Positions 8,405 through 17,808 are shown, counted from the stretch's first letter. The stretch: 64,000 nt of DNA from Clostridioides difficile (GCA_012955965.1 JABBZI010000003.1:124001-188000), one strand, 5' to 3'. The notes: generated by a model from the letters alone, not told the origin. Numbers and translations are program-made.

Positions 8405-9358
8405 TTAAATATTTTTAGCAATTTCAATATATTTTTTCAAAATATCACATGACTTATTGAATTTCTCTTGTTCATTTTCAGTTAAGTTTATCTCTATTAT
8501 AGATTCAACTCCATTTGAACCAATTATAGTAGGTACACCTGCAAACACATTTTCTTGTCCATATTCACCACTAAGCAAAGTTGAGACAGGTATAATTTTT
8601 CTTTCATTATGAAATATAGTCTTTACTATCTCTGTCAGGGCAGTTCCAATACCAAATTCAGTAGAGCCTTTACCATAAAGAACATCCCAACCAGCTCTTG
8701 CTGTTTTTTCAGTTAATTCATCTAAATTTAATTTACCATAAGCATTAGGATTTTCTTTAATGATATCAAATAATGGTTTACCACCAATTGAGACATGAGA
8801 CCAAGGAACCATTTGAGAATCTCCATGTTCACCCATAGAATAAGCTTGTATTGATTGTTGAGGGAGATTCGTTGTCTCTGATAAAAGTCTTCTAAGTCTT
8901 GAAGAATCAAGTGCAGTACCTGTACCTAAAACTTTATTTTTAGGGAATCCAGAAATCTTCCATATATAGTCAGTAATTACATCTACTGGATTTGAAATTA
9001 CAATGAATATACCATCAAATCCAGACTTAACAACAGGTTTTATTATTGTTTTTATAACATTAATTGTAGATTCAAGTGTATCTAATCTAGTTTGATTTTT
9101 TTCAGGTAGTGGACCAGCACTTATCACTACAATATCAGAATCCTTACAATCATCAAGTGTCCCGCTCTTTATTTTTGTAGCATGTTTTAGATAAGAAACT
9201 GCATCAGCTAAATCTAAAGCTTGAGCCTTTGATTTACTTTCATCTATATCGACCATTAGTAACTCATCACAAACCCCTTGAGTTACCAAGCTAAATCCAC
9301 AATGTGAACCAACATGACCAGTTCCAATTATTGATACTTTTCTAGGTTTTATTGCCAA
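8405..9358 (-). CDS. L-2-hydroxyacid (L-lactate-type) dehydrogenase, copy 1
   Basis: A 317-residue NAD-dependent dehydrogenase of the LDH/MDH superfamily. It has the Rossmann motif GTGHVGSHCGF, the substrate Arg region DSSRLRRLL and the catalytic His in GEHGDSQ. At the residue that is Gln in lactate and Arg in malate dehydrogenases (five before TRLD) it has Pro. Motifs such as VISNPVDVIT and GFPKNKVLGTGT recall L-2-hydroxyisocaproate dehydrogenase, so the substrate may be a branched 2-oxoacid. AAGGAG abuts the ATG at 9367, too close to use it. TTG 9358, nine bases away, matches the MAIKPRK start of copy 2. Upstream copy 2 is on the same strand. Confidence 0.8.
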   Translation of the reverse strand: MAIKPRKVSIIGTGHVGSHCGFSLVTQGVCDELLMVDIDESKSKAQALDLADAVSYLKHATKIKSGTLDDCKDSDIVVISAGPLPEKNQTRLDTLESTINVIKTIIKPVVKSGFDGIFIVISNPVDVITDYIWKISGFPKNKVLGTGTALDSSRLRRLLSETTNLPQQSIQAYSMGEHGDSQMVPWSHVSIGGKPLFDIIKENPNAYGKLNLDELTEKTARAGWDVLYGKGSTEFGIGTALTEIVKTIFHNERKIIPVSTLLSGEYGQENVFAGVPTIIGSNGVESIIEINLTENEQEKFNKSCDILKKYIEIAKNI

Positions 9359-9403
9359 ATTTAACATCTCCTTACATTTTGTTTTATGTATACATATTAT
9401 GAT

Positions 9404-9424
9404 ACTCTACGATAATCATAGAGT
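9404..9424. repeat. Dyad between the two dehydrogenase genes
   Basis: ACTCTA (9404-9409) and TAGAGT (9419-9424) enclose a GAT/ATC pair, making a compact hairpin or operator in the gap between copies 2 and 1. There is no T run, so it is not a clear terminator. Confidence 0.4.
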
Positions 9425-9467
9425 TATATAAATGAGCTAAATGAAACTCCTTTAAAATAATATGAAT

Positions 9468-10436
9468 TTAAAGTGTTTTTGAAAGTGCAATATGCTCTCT
9501 CAAAACAGAGCAAGATTTACTAAATTCATTTTGCTCATCTTCAGTCAGATTTATTTCTATAATTTCTTCTATACCATCTTTTCCTATAACACAAGGAACA
9601 CCTGCAAATACATTTGTCTCATTATATTGACCTTCTAATAGTGTAGAAACTGGTAGAATTTTTTTCTCATTATGTAATATAGCTTTTACAATTTCTACTA
9701 AAGCAGTACCTATTCCAAATTCTGTACAATCTTTACCATTTATTATACTTATCCCTGTTTTCTTATTTTTTTCAACTATTGATGGTAAATCTAGCTTTCC
9801 ATACCTAGTTGGATTATCCTTTATCATGTCTAAGATTGGTTTACCACCAATTGAAACATGAGACCAAGGGACCATTTGCGAATCTCCATGTTCACCCATA
9901 GAATAAGCTTGTATTGATTGTTGGGCTATTCCAGTCTCTTCAGATAGAAGTCTTCTAAGTCTTGTCGAATCTAAAGCTGTGCCAGTTCCAATAACTTTAT
10001 TTTTAGGAAAACCAGATTTTTCCCAAATATAATTTGTAACTACATCAACAGGATTAGATATGACTACAAATATGCCATCAAAACCAGAATTAACTATAGG
10101 TGTTACTATAGATTTAATCATTCCAATAGTTGGTCTTAGTAGGTCTAATCTAGTTGTGTTTTGTCTACGTAAAGGTCCTTCTGAAGAATCAGCAACACTT
10201 ATTACCACTATATCTGAATCTTGGCAGTCAGCAAAAGTTCCTTTTTCTATAGATACTTTATGTGGTAAATAAGAAACTGCATCAGCTAAATCTAAAGCTT
10301 GAGCTTTTGCTTTAGACTCATCTATATCAATCATAAAGAGCTCATCACAAACTCCTTGAGTTATCAAACTAAATCCACAATGAGAACCAACATGCCCTGA
10401 CCCCACAATAGATATTTTTCTTGGTTTTATTGCCAT
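9468..10436 (-). CDS. L-2-hydroxyacid (L-lactate-type) dehydrogenase, copy 2
   Basis: A 322-residue paralogue of the next gene downstream, clearly from tandem duplication. It shares GSGHVGSHCGF, DSTRLRRLL and GEHGDSQMVPWSHVSIGG. The substrate loop differs: it is longer (VADSSEGPLRRQNTTRLD) and has Arg at the specificity position where copy 1 has Pro, so the two enzymes probably prefer different 2-oxoacids while regenerating NAD+. ATG 10436 follows GGGGGAGTG. A small hairpin lies in its 5' leader at 10466-10488. The two genes may form an operon with a 109-bp gap holding a dyad. Which one is the main lactate dehydrogenase cannot be told here. Confidence 0.85.
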   Translation of the reverse strand: MAIKPRKISIVGSGHVGSHCGFSLITQGVCDELFMIDIDESKAKAQALDLADAVSYLPHKVSIEKGTFADCQDSDIVVISVADSSEGPLRRQNTTRLDLLRPTIGMIKSIVTPIVNSGFDGIFVVISNPVDVVTNYIWEKSGFPKNKVIGTGTALDSTRLRRLLSEETGIAQQSIQAYSMGEHGDSQMVPWSHVSIGGKPILDMIKDNPTRYGKLDLPSIVEKNKKTGISIINGKDCTEFGIGTALVEIVKAILHNEKKILPVSTLLEGQYNETNVFAGVPCVIGKDGIEEIIEINLTEDEQNEFSKSCSVLREHIALSKTL

Positions 10437-10785
10437 TTTAAATCACTCCCCCTAAAACAACGACACATCTATAAGAAAATTATAGATGCTATTAAAAGCT
10501 GTTTTTGTATATTTTAATATTCTATTATTTCAGAAAATTTATTTAATATGATTTTATACTAAAATTTTTAAAAAATCAATGTTAATATACTCTATATTAA
10601 TGAATGTTAAAGTATTATATGTATATTAAAAATTATTAATAATTATTAATATACGTAATGTCACTGATATTTAGAACATTTAAGAGTTAAAAGATGTGCA
10701 TAAATAATAATGATGTTGGTTGATAATTAGATTAAATTGATGTATACTGTTTCTTCAAATTAAAAAATAAAGGAGAAAATGTGTT
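10437..10785. other. Divergent intergenic region, AT-rich
   Basis: About 350 bp between divergent genes. It holds the leader hairpin CATCTATAA/TTATAGATG (10466-10488) of the dehydrogenase gene and short AT-rich direct and inverted repeats near 10600-10670. I see no clear operator such as a Rex site and no small gene. Confidence 0.5.
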
Positions 10786-11151
10786 ATGAATGATTATACA
10801 AAAGAAGAATTGATGGAAGCGCTGAGAGTAGTATCTTCAAGTATTACTAATTGTGAAAAAATACAACCAAAATTTGCAGAAGGCACTTCTCAGCACTCCC
10901 TTCTTAGAAATAGGATAAAAGCCTTGTATATTTCTAAGTCATTGATAGAATCTGAAGATAGTATAGCTAAACATACTAAAAAAGAATTAATAGAAGCTTT
11001 ACCTCCTGTAACTTCAATTATTAGCAAATGTGAAAAAGGGCAGATAAAATTTTCTGAGGGTACATCTCATCATACACGTTTTAAGAATATTATAAAAGCA
11101 ATGTATATTTCAAAATCATTAATAATGGATGAAATTAGTAAAAGAGATTAA
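10786..11151 (+). CDS. Unknown 121-aa protein made of two tandem repeats
   Basis: I do not recognise the family. The protein is almost wholly two copies of a 54-residue unit, residues 4-57 and 63-116, identical at about 33 of 54 positions. Both carry TK-x-EL-x-EA, a single Cys in the segment xCEK, the block F-x-EGTS, and end in YISKSLI. The units look helical and soluble, with no signal peptide or membrane segment. The Cys and conserved His (EGTSQH, EGTSHH) could bind a metal or cofactor. ATG follows AAAGGAG by ten bases. It stands alone, divergent from the dehydrogenase pair. Confidence 0.75.
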   Translation: MNDYTKEELMEALRVVSSSITNCEKIQPKFAEGTSQHSLLRNRIKALYISKSLIESEDSIAKHTKKELIEALPPVTSIISKCEKGQIKFSEGTSHHTRFKNIIKAMYISKSLIMDEISKRD

Positions 11152-11411
11152 AGCTTATTTTGCAATTTAACATGTTTTAATATACTTTTCATTATATAAA
11201 AAAATAAGTAAGCATATATGTTATGAAATATTGGAATAATATACAATTATAAATTTGTTAACATTAATATCTATATGTTAAAATATAGTAGAAGATAGTT
11301 AGTAAAGAGTAGGACAAGTTCTATTTTAATACAATTAAATTAAGTTTAGCTTGAATTTTGTATTTAAAAATTAAAGTAGTCTAGAATTAAGAAAATGGAG
11401 ATAGAATCATA

Positions 11412-12611
11412 ATGGAAAAGTTATATTATACAAACCAGTATATAAGAGATTTTACAGCAGAAATAATTGAAATAAAAGAAGTGGAAAATAAGTATCATGT
11501 TTTATTAGATAAGACAGCGTTTTTCCCTGGAGGAGGAGGTCAGTTTGGAGACCTGGGGAAAATAGATACTTATGATGTAATAAGTGTGTATGAAGATGGG
11601 AAAAAAATATACCATGTATTAGATAAAAAACCTATAAAGATACATAAGGTAAAGTGTAGTATTGATTGGGATAGAAGAGAAGATGGAATGCATCAACATT
11701 TTGGACAACATGTATTATCTGGATGTTTTTTTAAAACTTTTAATGCAAATACGACAGGTTTTCACCTTGGAAATGAGTATAGTACAGTGGATATAGAAGG
11801 TAATTTAGAAGAGGATAAAATTAGAGAGATAGAATTGCTTGCTAATGAAATTATTCATCAAAATATACAAGTAGAGACATTACTTCCAACAAAAAAAGAA
11901 CTAAAAAAGATTTGGTTAAGACGTGACTTGCCAAATACTGATGAAGAGATAAGAGTAATAAAAATAGGTGATTTAGATACGAATGCGTGTTGTGGAGTGC
12001 ATCCAAAGTCGACTAGTGAATTGAGAATAATAAAAATAAAAAAATGGGAAAAACATAAGTCAAGTACAAGAATAGAATTTTTAGCAGGGAAGAGGGCAGT
12101 GGATGAAGTATTAAAGAGGGATATATATTTGACTAAAATATGTAGATATTTGAGTTGTAGTGAAGAAGATGCCATAAATGGTATTGTAAATTTAAATAAT
12201 AAAGTGGAAGAAGCACTAAGTAAAAAAAGAAAAATTGAAGAAATCGTAGCTAATTATCAAGTTAAAGAAATGGTTGAAAATGCAAATAAAATTGATACTA
12301 TTTCAGTTATTAAAAAGGTTTATGATAATGAAGATTTAAAATATATAAATAAAATAGCAAATAAAATTACAGAAGAAGAAAATAATGTCGCATTGTTGGC
12401 TGTTAAATTTGAAGATAAAATAAATCTAGTTTTTGCGTGTTCTAAAAATTTAAAAAATATTAACATGGGAAGTTTATTGAAAGATGCAATAAGTCTTATA
12501 GATGGTAAAGGTGGAGGAAGTCAGGTGTTAGCTCAAGGTGGAGGAAAAAATAATGGCAATTTAGAGGCTACACTTGATTATGCATTTATGAAGCTAGAAA
12601 AAACTCTATAG
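11412..12611 (+). CDS. Alanyl-tRNA editing protein, AlaX-type with DHHA1 domain
   Basis: A 399-residue protein related to the editing half of alanyl-tRNA synthetase. It begins with the small beta-barrel seen before AlaX (FFPGGGGQFGD), then the editing domain with zinc ligands H-x3-H (HQHFGQHVLS) and CCGVHP. A helical linker follows, then a C-terminal DHHA1 domain rich in glycine (GKGGGSQVLAQGGG). Such proteins hydrolyse Ser-tRNA(Ala) or Gly-tRNA(Ala) in trans. No synthetase catalytic core is present. ATG has GGAG upstream. A GNAT gene follows 52 bp later on the same strand and may be co-transcribed. Confidence 0.9.
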   Translation: MEKLYYTNQYIRDFTAEIIEIKEVENKYHVLLDKTAFFPGGGGQFGDLGKIDTYDVISVYEDGKKIYHVLDKKPIKIHKVKCSIDWDRREDGMHQHFGQHVLSGCFFKTFNANTTGFHLGNEYSTVDIEGNLEEDKIREIELLANEIIHQNIQVETLLPTKKELKKIWLRRDLPNTDEEIRVIKIGDLDTNACCGVHPKSTSELRIIKIKKWEKHKSSTRIEFLAGKRAVDEVLKRDIYLTKICRYLSCSEEDAINGIVNLNNKVEEALSKKRKIEEIVANYQVKEMVENANKIDTISVIKKVYDNEDLKYINKIANKITEEENNVALLAVKFEDKINLVFACSKNLKNINMGSLLKDAISLIDGKGGGSQVLAQGGGKNNGNLEATLDYAFMKLEKTL

Positions 12612-12663
12612 AATATATTTAAGCAAAACATCAATGTAATAAAATAGATATGGGGGAATAAAT

Positions 12664-13164
12664 ATGGAGCAACAAAAGGATTACATAGAGTTATATGAAA
12701 ATGAAGAATTAATAGAGATAAGAGAAGCTCGCATAGATGATTTGGATGTAATAGCAAAATTTAATTATAATTTAGCTAAAGAAACTGAAGGAAAAGAGCT
12801 CGATATGGATGTTCTGACTAAAGGTGTAAAAGCATTATTATTGGATGAAAGAAAAGGCAAATATCATGTCTATACAGTGTTTGATAAAGTTGTTGCACAG
12901 ATTATGTATACATATGAGTGGAGCGATTGGAGAAATGGAAACTTCCTTTGGATTCAAAGTGTATATGTAGAGAAAGAATATAGAAGAAAAGGTATTTTTA
13001 ATTATTTATTTAATTATATAAAAAATATGTGTGATAGAGATGAAAGTATAGTTGGAATGAGATTATATGTAGAAAAAGAAAATGTAAATGCAAAAGCAAC
13101 GTATGAGTCTTTAAATATGTATGAGTGTGATTATAATATGTATGAATATGAGGTAATACACTAG
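12664..13164 (+). CDS. GNAT-family N-acetyltransferase
   Basis: A 166-residue GCN5-related acetyltransferase. The acetyl-CoA binding loop reads EKEYRRKGIFNYLF (Q/RxxGxG/A-type), preceded by the beta strand WIQSVYVEKEYR and followed by MRLYVEKENVNAKATYESL. The substrate is not predictable. ATG follows GGGGGAATAA. It sits directly after the alanyl-tRNA editing gene. Confidence 0.85.
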   Translation: MEQQKDYIELYENEELIEIREARIDDLDVIAKFNYNLAKETEGKELDMDVLTKGVKALLLDERKGKYHVYTVFDKVVAQIMYTYEWSDWRNGNFLWIQSVYVEKEYRRKGIFNYLFNYIKNMCDRDESIVGMRLYVEKENVNAKATYESLNMYECDYNMYEYEVIH

Positions 13165-13171
13165 TAATATA

Positions 13172-13191
13172 AACCTATAATATTATAGGTT
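13172..13191. repeat. Perfect palindrome after the GNAT gene
   Basis: AACCTATAA and TTATAGGTT meet with a two-base centre. There is no T run. It may be an operator of the next gene or an mRNA end hairpin. Confidence 0.3.
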
Positions 13192-13260
13192 ATGGTGTAT
13201 ATTAAAAATTGTGTGAAATAAACTGGATATTATAAATCAGAATTTTTAGGGGGTATAAAA

Positions 13261-13578
13261 ATGGATGTTTTTAAAGGAATGTTTTATGTATTTTTATTTT
13301 TAGATTTAGTATCAATATTTTGCTTCTTTTTTAATAAAGGAAAAATAGCATCTAATAAATTTGTGTTTAATGCAATAGGAGTACTTACATTTGTGCTTTG
13401 TTTTATGCTTTTTAGTTATTATCCAAATAGTAATATTCTTGGTAAATTTATTGCATCTATATTTTTTATATTTGGCATTGTAGGAGTTATGTTAAAAGAG
13501 AAGAACTTTTTATATGCCAGACTTTTATTAACTTTTGTTATTGTTTTTTCTACACTTATATTGTTCGTTATTCATTAA
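13261..13578 (+). CDS. Small polytopic membrane protein, unknown
   Basis: 105 residues with about four hydrophobic segments (roughly 6-22, 35-52, 58-76, 84-104), few charges and short loops, so an integral membrane protein. I do not recognise a family. ATG follows TAGGGGGTATAAAA. A strong terminator comes directly after it, so it is a single-gene unit. Confidence 0.65.
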   Translation: MDVFKGMFYVFLFLDLVSIFCFFFNKGKIASNKFVFNAIGVLTFVLCFMLFSYYPNSNILGKFIASIFFIFGIVGVMLKEKNFLYARLLLTFVIVFSTLILFVIH

Positions 13579-13605
13579 AATATATTTGTATAAGAATTTG
13601 TTAAG

Positions 13606-13633
13606 GTCTACACTTTTAAGTGTAGACTTTTTT
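13606..13633 (+). terminator. Intrinsic terminator
   Basis: GTCTACACTT (13606-13615) pairs with AAGTGTAGAC (13618-13627), followed by TTTTTT. Confidence 0.9.
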
Positions 13634-13733
13634 ATGTTTTTAACAAATATTTAAGGAAATTTTAAGAAAATTTTAAAATCGTCTTAAATATTTATTGCTA
13701 CCATTAAGATACTAAGAGAGAAGGTGCTTATCA

Positions 13734-14693
13734 GTGGAAGAAAATAAAAAATTAGAAAAATTTTTACTATCAATTGTGTACATAATATTTTTTATATATA
13801 TTCTAGTGACTATAAGAATAATTTTATTTAAAGATGTACCAATTTATGCTATTTCTAAAGGAATGTTTAGGTCTGTAAATCTAATTCCATTTTATACAAT
13901 ATGGCAATTTATCATAGGTAATAATATTAGTTTTATGAGAGCTACTGTAAATATCATAGGAAATATAGGTATATTTATTCCGATGGGGATTTTCTTTCCT
14001 ATAGTATTTAAAGAATTAAATAAAAAAACTATGATTATAGCAATTATATTTATTAGTTTAGGATTTGAAATAATACAATATATTCTTGCTCTTGGAAGTA
14101 GTGATATAGATGATATTATTTTAAATTCATTTGGAGGTATAATTGGTATTACTATTTACATAAATATGGCTAAATTATTTCCTAATAATATAATAAAATT
14201 CAAGGCTATTATAGGTACTAGCTTGGTTTTAGGAGTTATAGGGTTAGGAATTATTTCTATAAATTATCAAAGTTTATTAACTTTTAAATTTAAACCAGAT
14301 AAAAAAGTATCAAAAATATTAATTGAAGAAAATAGAGAAATAATTAAAGATATAAATAAAGATGAAGTTGACATAATTGGTACATTTGAGAGCTTTGAAA
14401 AAGGTACAATAACAATTAAAGCTGGCTCTAATAATAAAGTTAAAAGACCAGAAAACATAATTGATGATAATGGGAATATAAGAATTTATTTAAGTGAAAA
14501 CACAAGACTAGTATCGTATGTAATTACTGAAAAATCAAAAAGTGATATAATTAAATATCAAGAATTTGATGTTAAAAATTTACCATTATTAAGAAAATAT
14601 GATGCTTTTTATGTTTGGGTTGATAAAGAAAATCAATCAAAAGATAAACATGGGATTGTAGCTAGTAAATTGTTAATTGGATTAAATGAATAG
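13734..14693 (+). CDS. VanZ-like membrane protein with C-terminal extension
   Basis: 319 residues. The first 180 have the VanZ-family layout with four to five membrane segments and the conserved patches RSVNLIPF, NIIGNIGIFIPMG, LGFEIIQYI and SSDIDDIILNSFGG. The last ~130 residues form a soluble, probably extracytoplasmic domain of unknown function. Family members have been linked to teicoplanin tolerance and envelope biology, but the molecular role is unknown. The start is GTG 13734 with AAGGTG ten bases upstream; no ATG fits better. Confidence 0.8.
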   Translation: MEENKKLEKFLLSIVYIIFFIYILVTIRIILFKDVPIYAISKGMFRSVNLIPFYTIWQFIIGNNISFMRATVNIIGNIGIFIPMGIFFPIVFKELNKKTMIIAIIFISLGFEIIQYILALGSSDIDDIILNSFGGIIGITIYINMAKLFPNNIIKFKAIIGTSLVLGVIGLGIISINYQSLLTFKFKPDKKVSKILIEENREIIKDINKDEVDIIGTFESFEKGTITIKAGSNNKVKRPENIIDDNGNIRIYLSENTRLVSYVITEKSKSDIIKYQEFDVKNLPLLRKYDAFYVWVDKENQSKDKHGIVASKLLIGLNE

Positions 14694-14808
14694 AATATTA
14701 ATTTAATATAAAAGAATAACAAACATAAAAAACGAAAAAACTATTTCTATAATTATTTTTACATTATGAATAAAATAAGACAACTTAGTGAAGGAGTAGA
14801 GATAAATT

Positions 14809-15597
14809 ATGGAAATGATAAGGTATATTTTGTACTTTTTTATATATTCTTTTTTAGGGTGGACAGTAGAAAGTATAGGATGCTCTATAACAAGCAAAAG
14901 AATAATTAATAGGGGTTTTTTAAATGGTCCTATATGCCCTGTTTATGGCTTTGGAGCAGTGATTGTAATATCATTATTGGAAAGGTTTGATAATATAATC
15001 ATAATATTTCTATTAGGCATGATTTTAACATCAATATTAGAGTATTTTACCGGATTTATTTTAGAAACATTATTTCATGCAAAATGGTGGGATTATTCTG
15101 ACAGAAAATTCAATATAAAGGGTAGAGTATGTTTAAAAAATGCAATATACTTTGGAGTAATGTCTGTTTTAATAGTAAAGTTGATACATCCATTTATAAA
15201 GTATTTTGTAGGAACAATTCCATATAGAATATTAATATCAATGGCTATAATTACAACGCTTTGGACGATACTTGATTTAATTGTTACTATTATAACACTT
15301 AAAAAATTGGATATAAAGTTAAACTTGCTAGATGAGATAATTGCAGACCTTAGCGATATAAATGTGAAACTTGATAAATTTGATAGAGGCGAGATACAAG
15401 CTTTATTTAAAACAGTAAATAATGATGAATTGGAAACTAGAGAAAAAATAAATAAAATAAACAGTAAATTAGACCGTATAGAGTCTAATATTATTTTACA
15501 AAAAAGAGTTATCAAAGCTTTTCCATATATAAAACATAAAAAGCAACAAGAGCAATTAGAATATTTTAAAGGTATTATTAGAGAAAATAAAAGATAA
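14809..15597 (+). CDS. CmpB-like putative ABC transporter membrane protein
   Basis: 262 residues. The N-terminal ~165 residues match the ABC_trans_CmpB (type IV) family, with about five membrane segments and the conserved FLGWTVE and NRGFLNGPICPVYGFGA. The C-terminal ~90 residues are charged and helical, probably a coiled coil in the cytosol. No ATPase gene is beside it, so a transport role is doubtful. ATG follows GAAGGAG. A terminator lies 55 bp after the stop. Confidence 0.8.
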   Translation: MEMIRYILYFFIYSFLGWTVESIGCSITSKRIINRGFLNGPICPVYGFGAVIVISLLERFDNIIIIFLLGMILTSILEYFTGFILETLFHAKWWDYSDRKFNIKGRVCLKNAIYFGVMSVLIVKLIHPFIKYFVGTIPYRILISMAIITTLWTILDLIVTIITLKKLDIKLNLLDEIIADLSDINVKLDKFDRGEIQALFKTVNNDELETREKINKINSKLDRIESNIILQKRVIKAFPYIKHKKQQEQLEYFKGIIRENKR

Positions 15598-15651
15598 TTA
15601 TATAATTTAATAAAAAATAAACAGAATAATAGCATTTATAAGTTAATTTTC

Positions 15652-15691
15652 AAGGGACTCTATAAAAATAGAATAGAGTCCCTTATTTTTT
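15652..15691 (+). terminator. Intrinsic terminator
   Basis: AAGGGACTCTAT (15652-15663) pairs with ATAGAGTCCCTT (15673-15684), then ATTTTTT. Confidence 0.9.
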
Positions 15692-15770
15692 GTGGAATAA
15701 TGTTTATTTGATAAGAATAAAATATATTGTTCCTGAATAACAAATATTTTGAAAATTGTAAAAACATATA

Positions 15771-15799
15771 TTGACAATTTGTGCCAAAGATAATAACAT
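15771..15799 (+). promoter_or_regulatory. Putative sigma-A promoter of the aminotransferase gene
   Basis: TTGACA (15771-15776), a 17-nt spacer, and TAACAT (15794-15799), about 90 bp before the start codon. Confidence 0.5.
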
Positions 15800-15889
15800 T
15801 AAGTATATAAAGAATTTTATATAGGAATATCTTTATAAATCGCAATAATTTTAAAACATAAATCTATTTAAAGAGGGGATGATTTGCCA

Positions 15890-17209
15890 ATGAGCGAGAT
15901 AACTAGTCAAATGATAAGTACAGAAGAAAAAAAATATGTTGCTAAAACTCAGAAAATACCTTACTATCCAGTAGCATTTAAATCAGGTAATGGTGCAATG
16001 TTATATGATTATGAAGGTAATGAATATGTTGATTTTTTAGCAAGTGCAGGCTCTGCGAATGTAGGTCATGGAAATAAGGAAATCTCACAAGCAGTTAAAG
16101 AACAAATGGATGATATCACACAATATACACTTGCGTATTTCCATAGTGATCCTCCTGTAAAATTAGCTGAGAAGCTTGTGGAAATAGCCCCTGGAGATAA
16201 TGATAAAAAAGTATTATACAGTGCAACAGGTTCTGCTTGTATAGATGCTGCTATAAAACTAGCAAGAGGGTATACTGGAAGAACAAAAATAATATCTATG
16301 TATGAATCTTATCATGGAAGTACTTATGGAGCTATATCTATATCTGCATTAAGTACAAATATGAGAAGAAAAATGGGTCCATTGTTACCAGAAGTTTATC
16401 ACTTCCATTATCCTGATAAAAATAGAACAGCTAAAGAATGTTTAGATGAGATAGAATATGCTTTTGCACACTATCTACCAGCAGAAGAAGTTGCTGCAAT
16501 ATTTATAGAACCAGTTGCAGGAGATGCAGGAATAATAGTACCTCCAGTAGAGTGGGTACAAGGTTTAAGTAAAATATGTAAAGAAAATGGAATACTACTT
16601 ATAAGTGATGAAATACAACAAGGTATGGGAAGAACAGGTAAGTGGTTTGGTATAGAAAATTTTGGCGTTGAAGCAGACCTTATAGTTCTTGGAAAATCTG
16701 TTGGAGGTGGATTACCTTTAGGAGCAGTTGTTGGAAGCACTGAGATAATGCAAAGCCTTGATGCACCAGCACATCTATTTACTCTAGCTGGGAATACAAC
16801 AGTATGTGTAGCTGCTTTAAAAGCTATAGAGATAATTGAAAGAGAAAACTTACTTCAAAAGAGTATAGAAATGGGAGATTATATTAAAGCTGGTTTTGAG
16901 AAATTAAGAGAGAAATACGATATAATTGGAGAAATAAGAGCTTTGGGATTATCTATAGGAGTTGATATAGTTAAAGGAAACGGCTCTAATGAAAAAAATC
17001 CAGATGCTACAGCTAAAATATGCTATAGATGTATACAAACTGGTTTAATAATGATATTCTTAGGCCAATCTACTTTAAGAGTACAACCTCCTCTAGTAAT
17101 AACTAAGGAACAAGTAGATAAAGCAATGAGCATCATAGATTCTGCAATAGATGATTATTTAAATGGTAGAATTGGTGATGAAGTATATGAAGTAACTCAA
17201 GGCTGGTAA
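15890..17209 (+). CDS. gabT: Class III PLP-dependent aminotransferase, GabT-like
   Basis: 439 residues from ATG 15890. A TTG at 15884 is also possible, since GAGGGG is five bases from it and eleven from the ATG. Family marks are the cofactor region SATGSACIDAAIKLAR, YHGSTYG, the Asp of SDEIQQGMGRTGKWF and the Schiff-base Lys in LGKSVGGGLPLGA. It transfers an amino group from 4-aminobutyrate-like substrates or ornithine to 2-oxoglutarate. Some close class III enzymes are amino-acid 2-epimerases, so the substrate is uncertain. It is a single gene with its own promoter and terminator. Confidence 0.8.
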   Translation: MSEITSQMISTEEKKYVAKTQKIPYYPVAFKSGNGAMLYDYEGNEYVDFLASAGSANVGHGNKEISQAVKEQMDDITQYTLAYFHSDPPVKLAEKLVEIAPGDNDKKVLYSATGSACIDAAIKLARGYTGRTKIISMYESYHGSTYGAISISALSTNMRRKMGPLLPEVYHFHYPDKNRTAKECLDEIEYAFAHYLPAEEVAAIFIEPVAGDAGIIVPPVEWVQGLSKICKENGILLISDEIQQGMGRTGKWFGIENFGVEADLIVLGKSVGGGLPLGAVVGSTEIMQSLDAPAHLFTLAGNTTVCVAALKAIEIIERENLLQKSIEMGDYIKAGFEKLREKYDIIGEIRALGLSIGVDIVKGNGSNEKNPDATAKICYRCIQTGLIMIFLGQSTLRVQPPLVITKEQVDKAMSIIDSAIDDYLNGRIGDEVYEVTQGW

Positions 17210-17227
17210 AATAAATATTAAATAAAA

Positions 17228-17280
17228 AAAAGAGTTATCTCAGTTTTAGAAAGTAATTTCTGAAATGAGATAACTCTTTT
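17228..17280. terminator. Bidirectional terminator
   Basis: A long stem with arms AAAGAGTTATCTCA (from about 17229) and TGAGATAACTCTTT (to about 17279), plus an inner TTTTAGAAA/TTTCTGAAA stem. T runs flank both sides, between the convergent aminotransferase and the next gene. Confidence 0.85.
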
Positions 17281-17283
17281 AAA

Positions 17284-17718
17284 TTACCCACAAGTAAGAA
17301 GATTAGTTGATTCATTAAGGGTCATGTTTTGGATGTCGTTCTTGTGAGCATCAGAAACGGTATTACGAGAATAGTTGCCTTTGCTCGTATTATCTGTCAA
17401 TTTAGTTATAATTAAAATTGCTAAAAGAATAAAAATTACTGTATATAAAGCAATAACATAAGGTTTTCTTTTATATTTGTATTTGTGGTTAAAAAAAGAA
17501 TTGCCATAATTATTTTTATTGACTTTAGATTTATTGGTATTTATATTCTTTTTCTTGTTACTTTTCTTTTTATCATCCTTTTTTTTATTTTTAGGGTAAG
17601 GAATGACTTTGTGTGTATTATCAAGTTTGATATTTTTATTTTTTTGAATATTGTTTTCTAGGCTAGCTTTTTTCTCTCCAAATTGAATAGTTTTATTGGT
17701 ATTGTTGTTATCTTTCAA
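17284..17718 (-). CDS. Lys/Asn-rich single-pass membrane protein, unknown
   Basis: 144 residues. The first ~85 are extremely rich in Lys and Asn and probably disordered in the cytosol. One membrane segment follows (about residues 87-107, VIALYTVIFILLAILIITKL) and then a short outer tail of ~37 residues with a Cys near the end. The start is TTG 17718 with GGGAGGGAG seven bases upstream. No family recognised. It lies downstream of hydG on the same strand, 90 bp apart. Confidence 0.65.
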   Translation of the reverse strand: MKDNNNTNKTIQFGEKKASLENNIQKNKNIKLDNTHKVIPYPKNKKKDDKKKSNKKKNINTNKSKVNKNNYGNSFFNHKYKYKRKPYVIALYTVIFILLAILIITKLTDNTSKGNYSRNTVSDAHKNDIQNMTLNESTNLLTCG

Positions 17719-17808
17719 TGTTAATCTCCCTCCCTTAAACTTTCCCTTTAGATAATATTACTACTAACCCATAGAATATACAATAAATAATATATAAGTA
17801 ACAAAATT

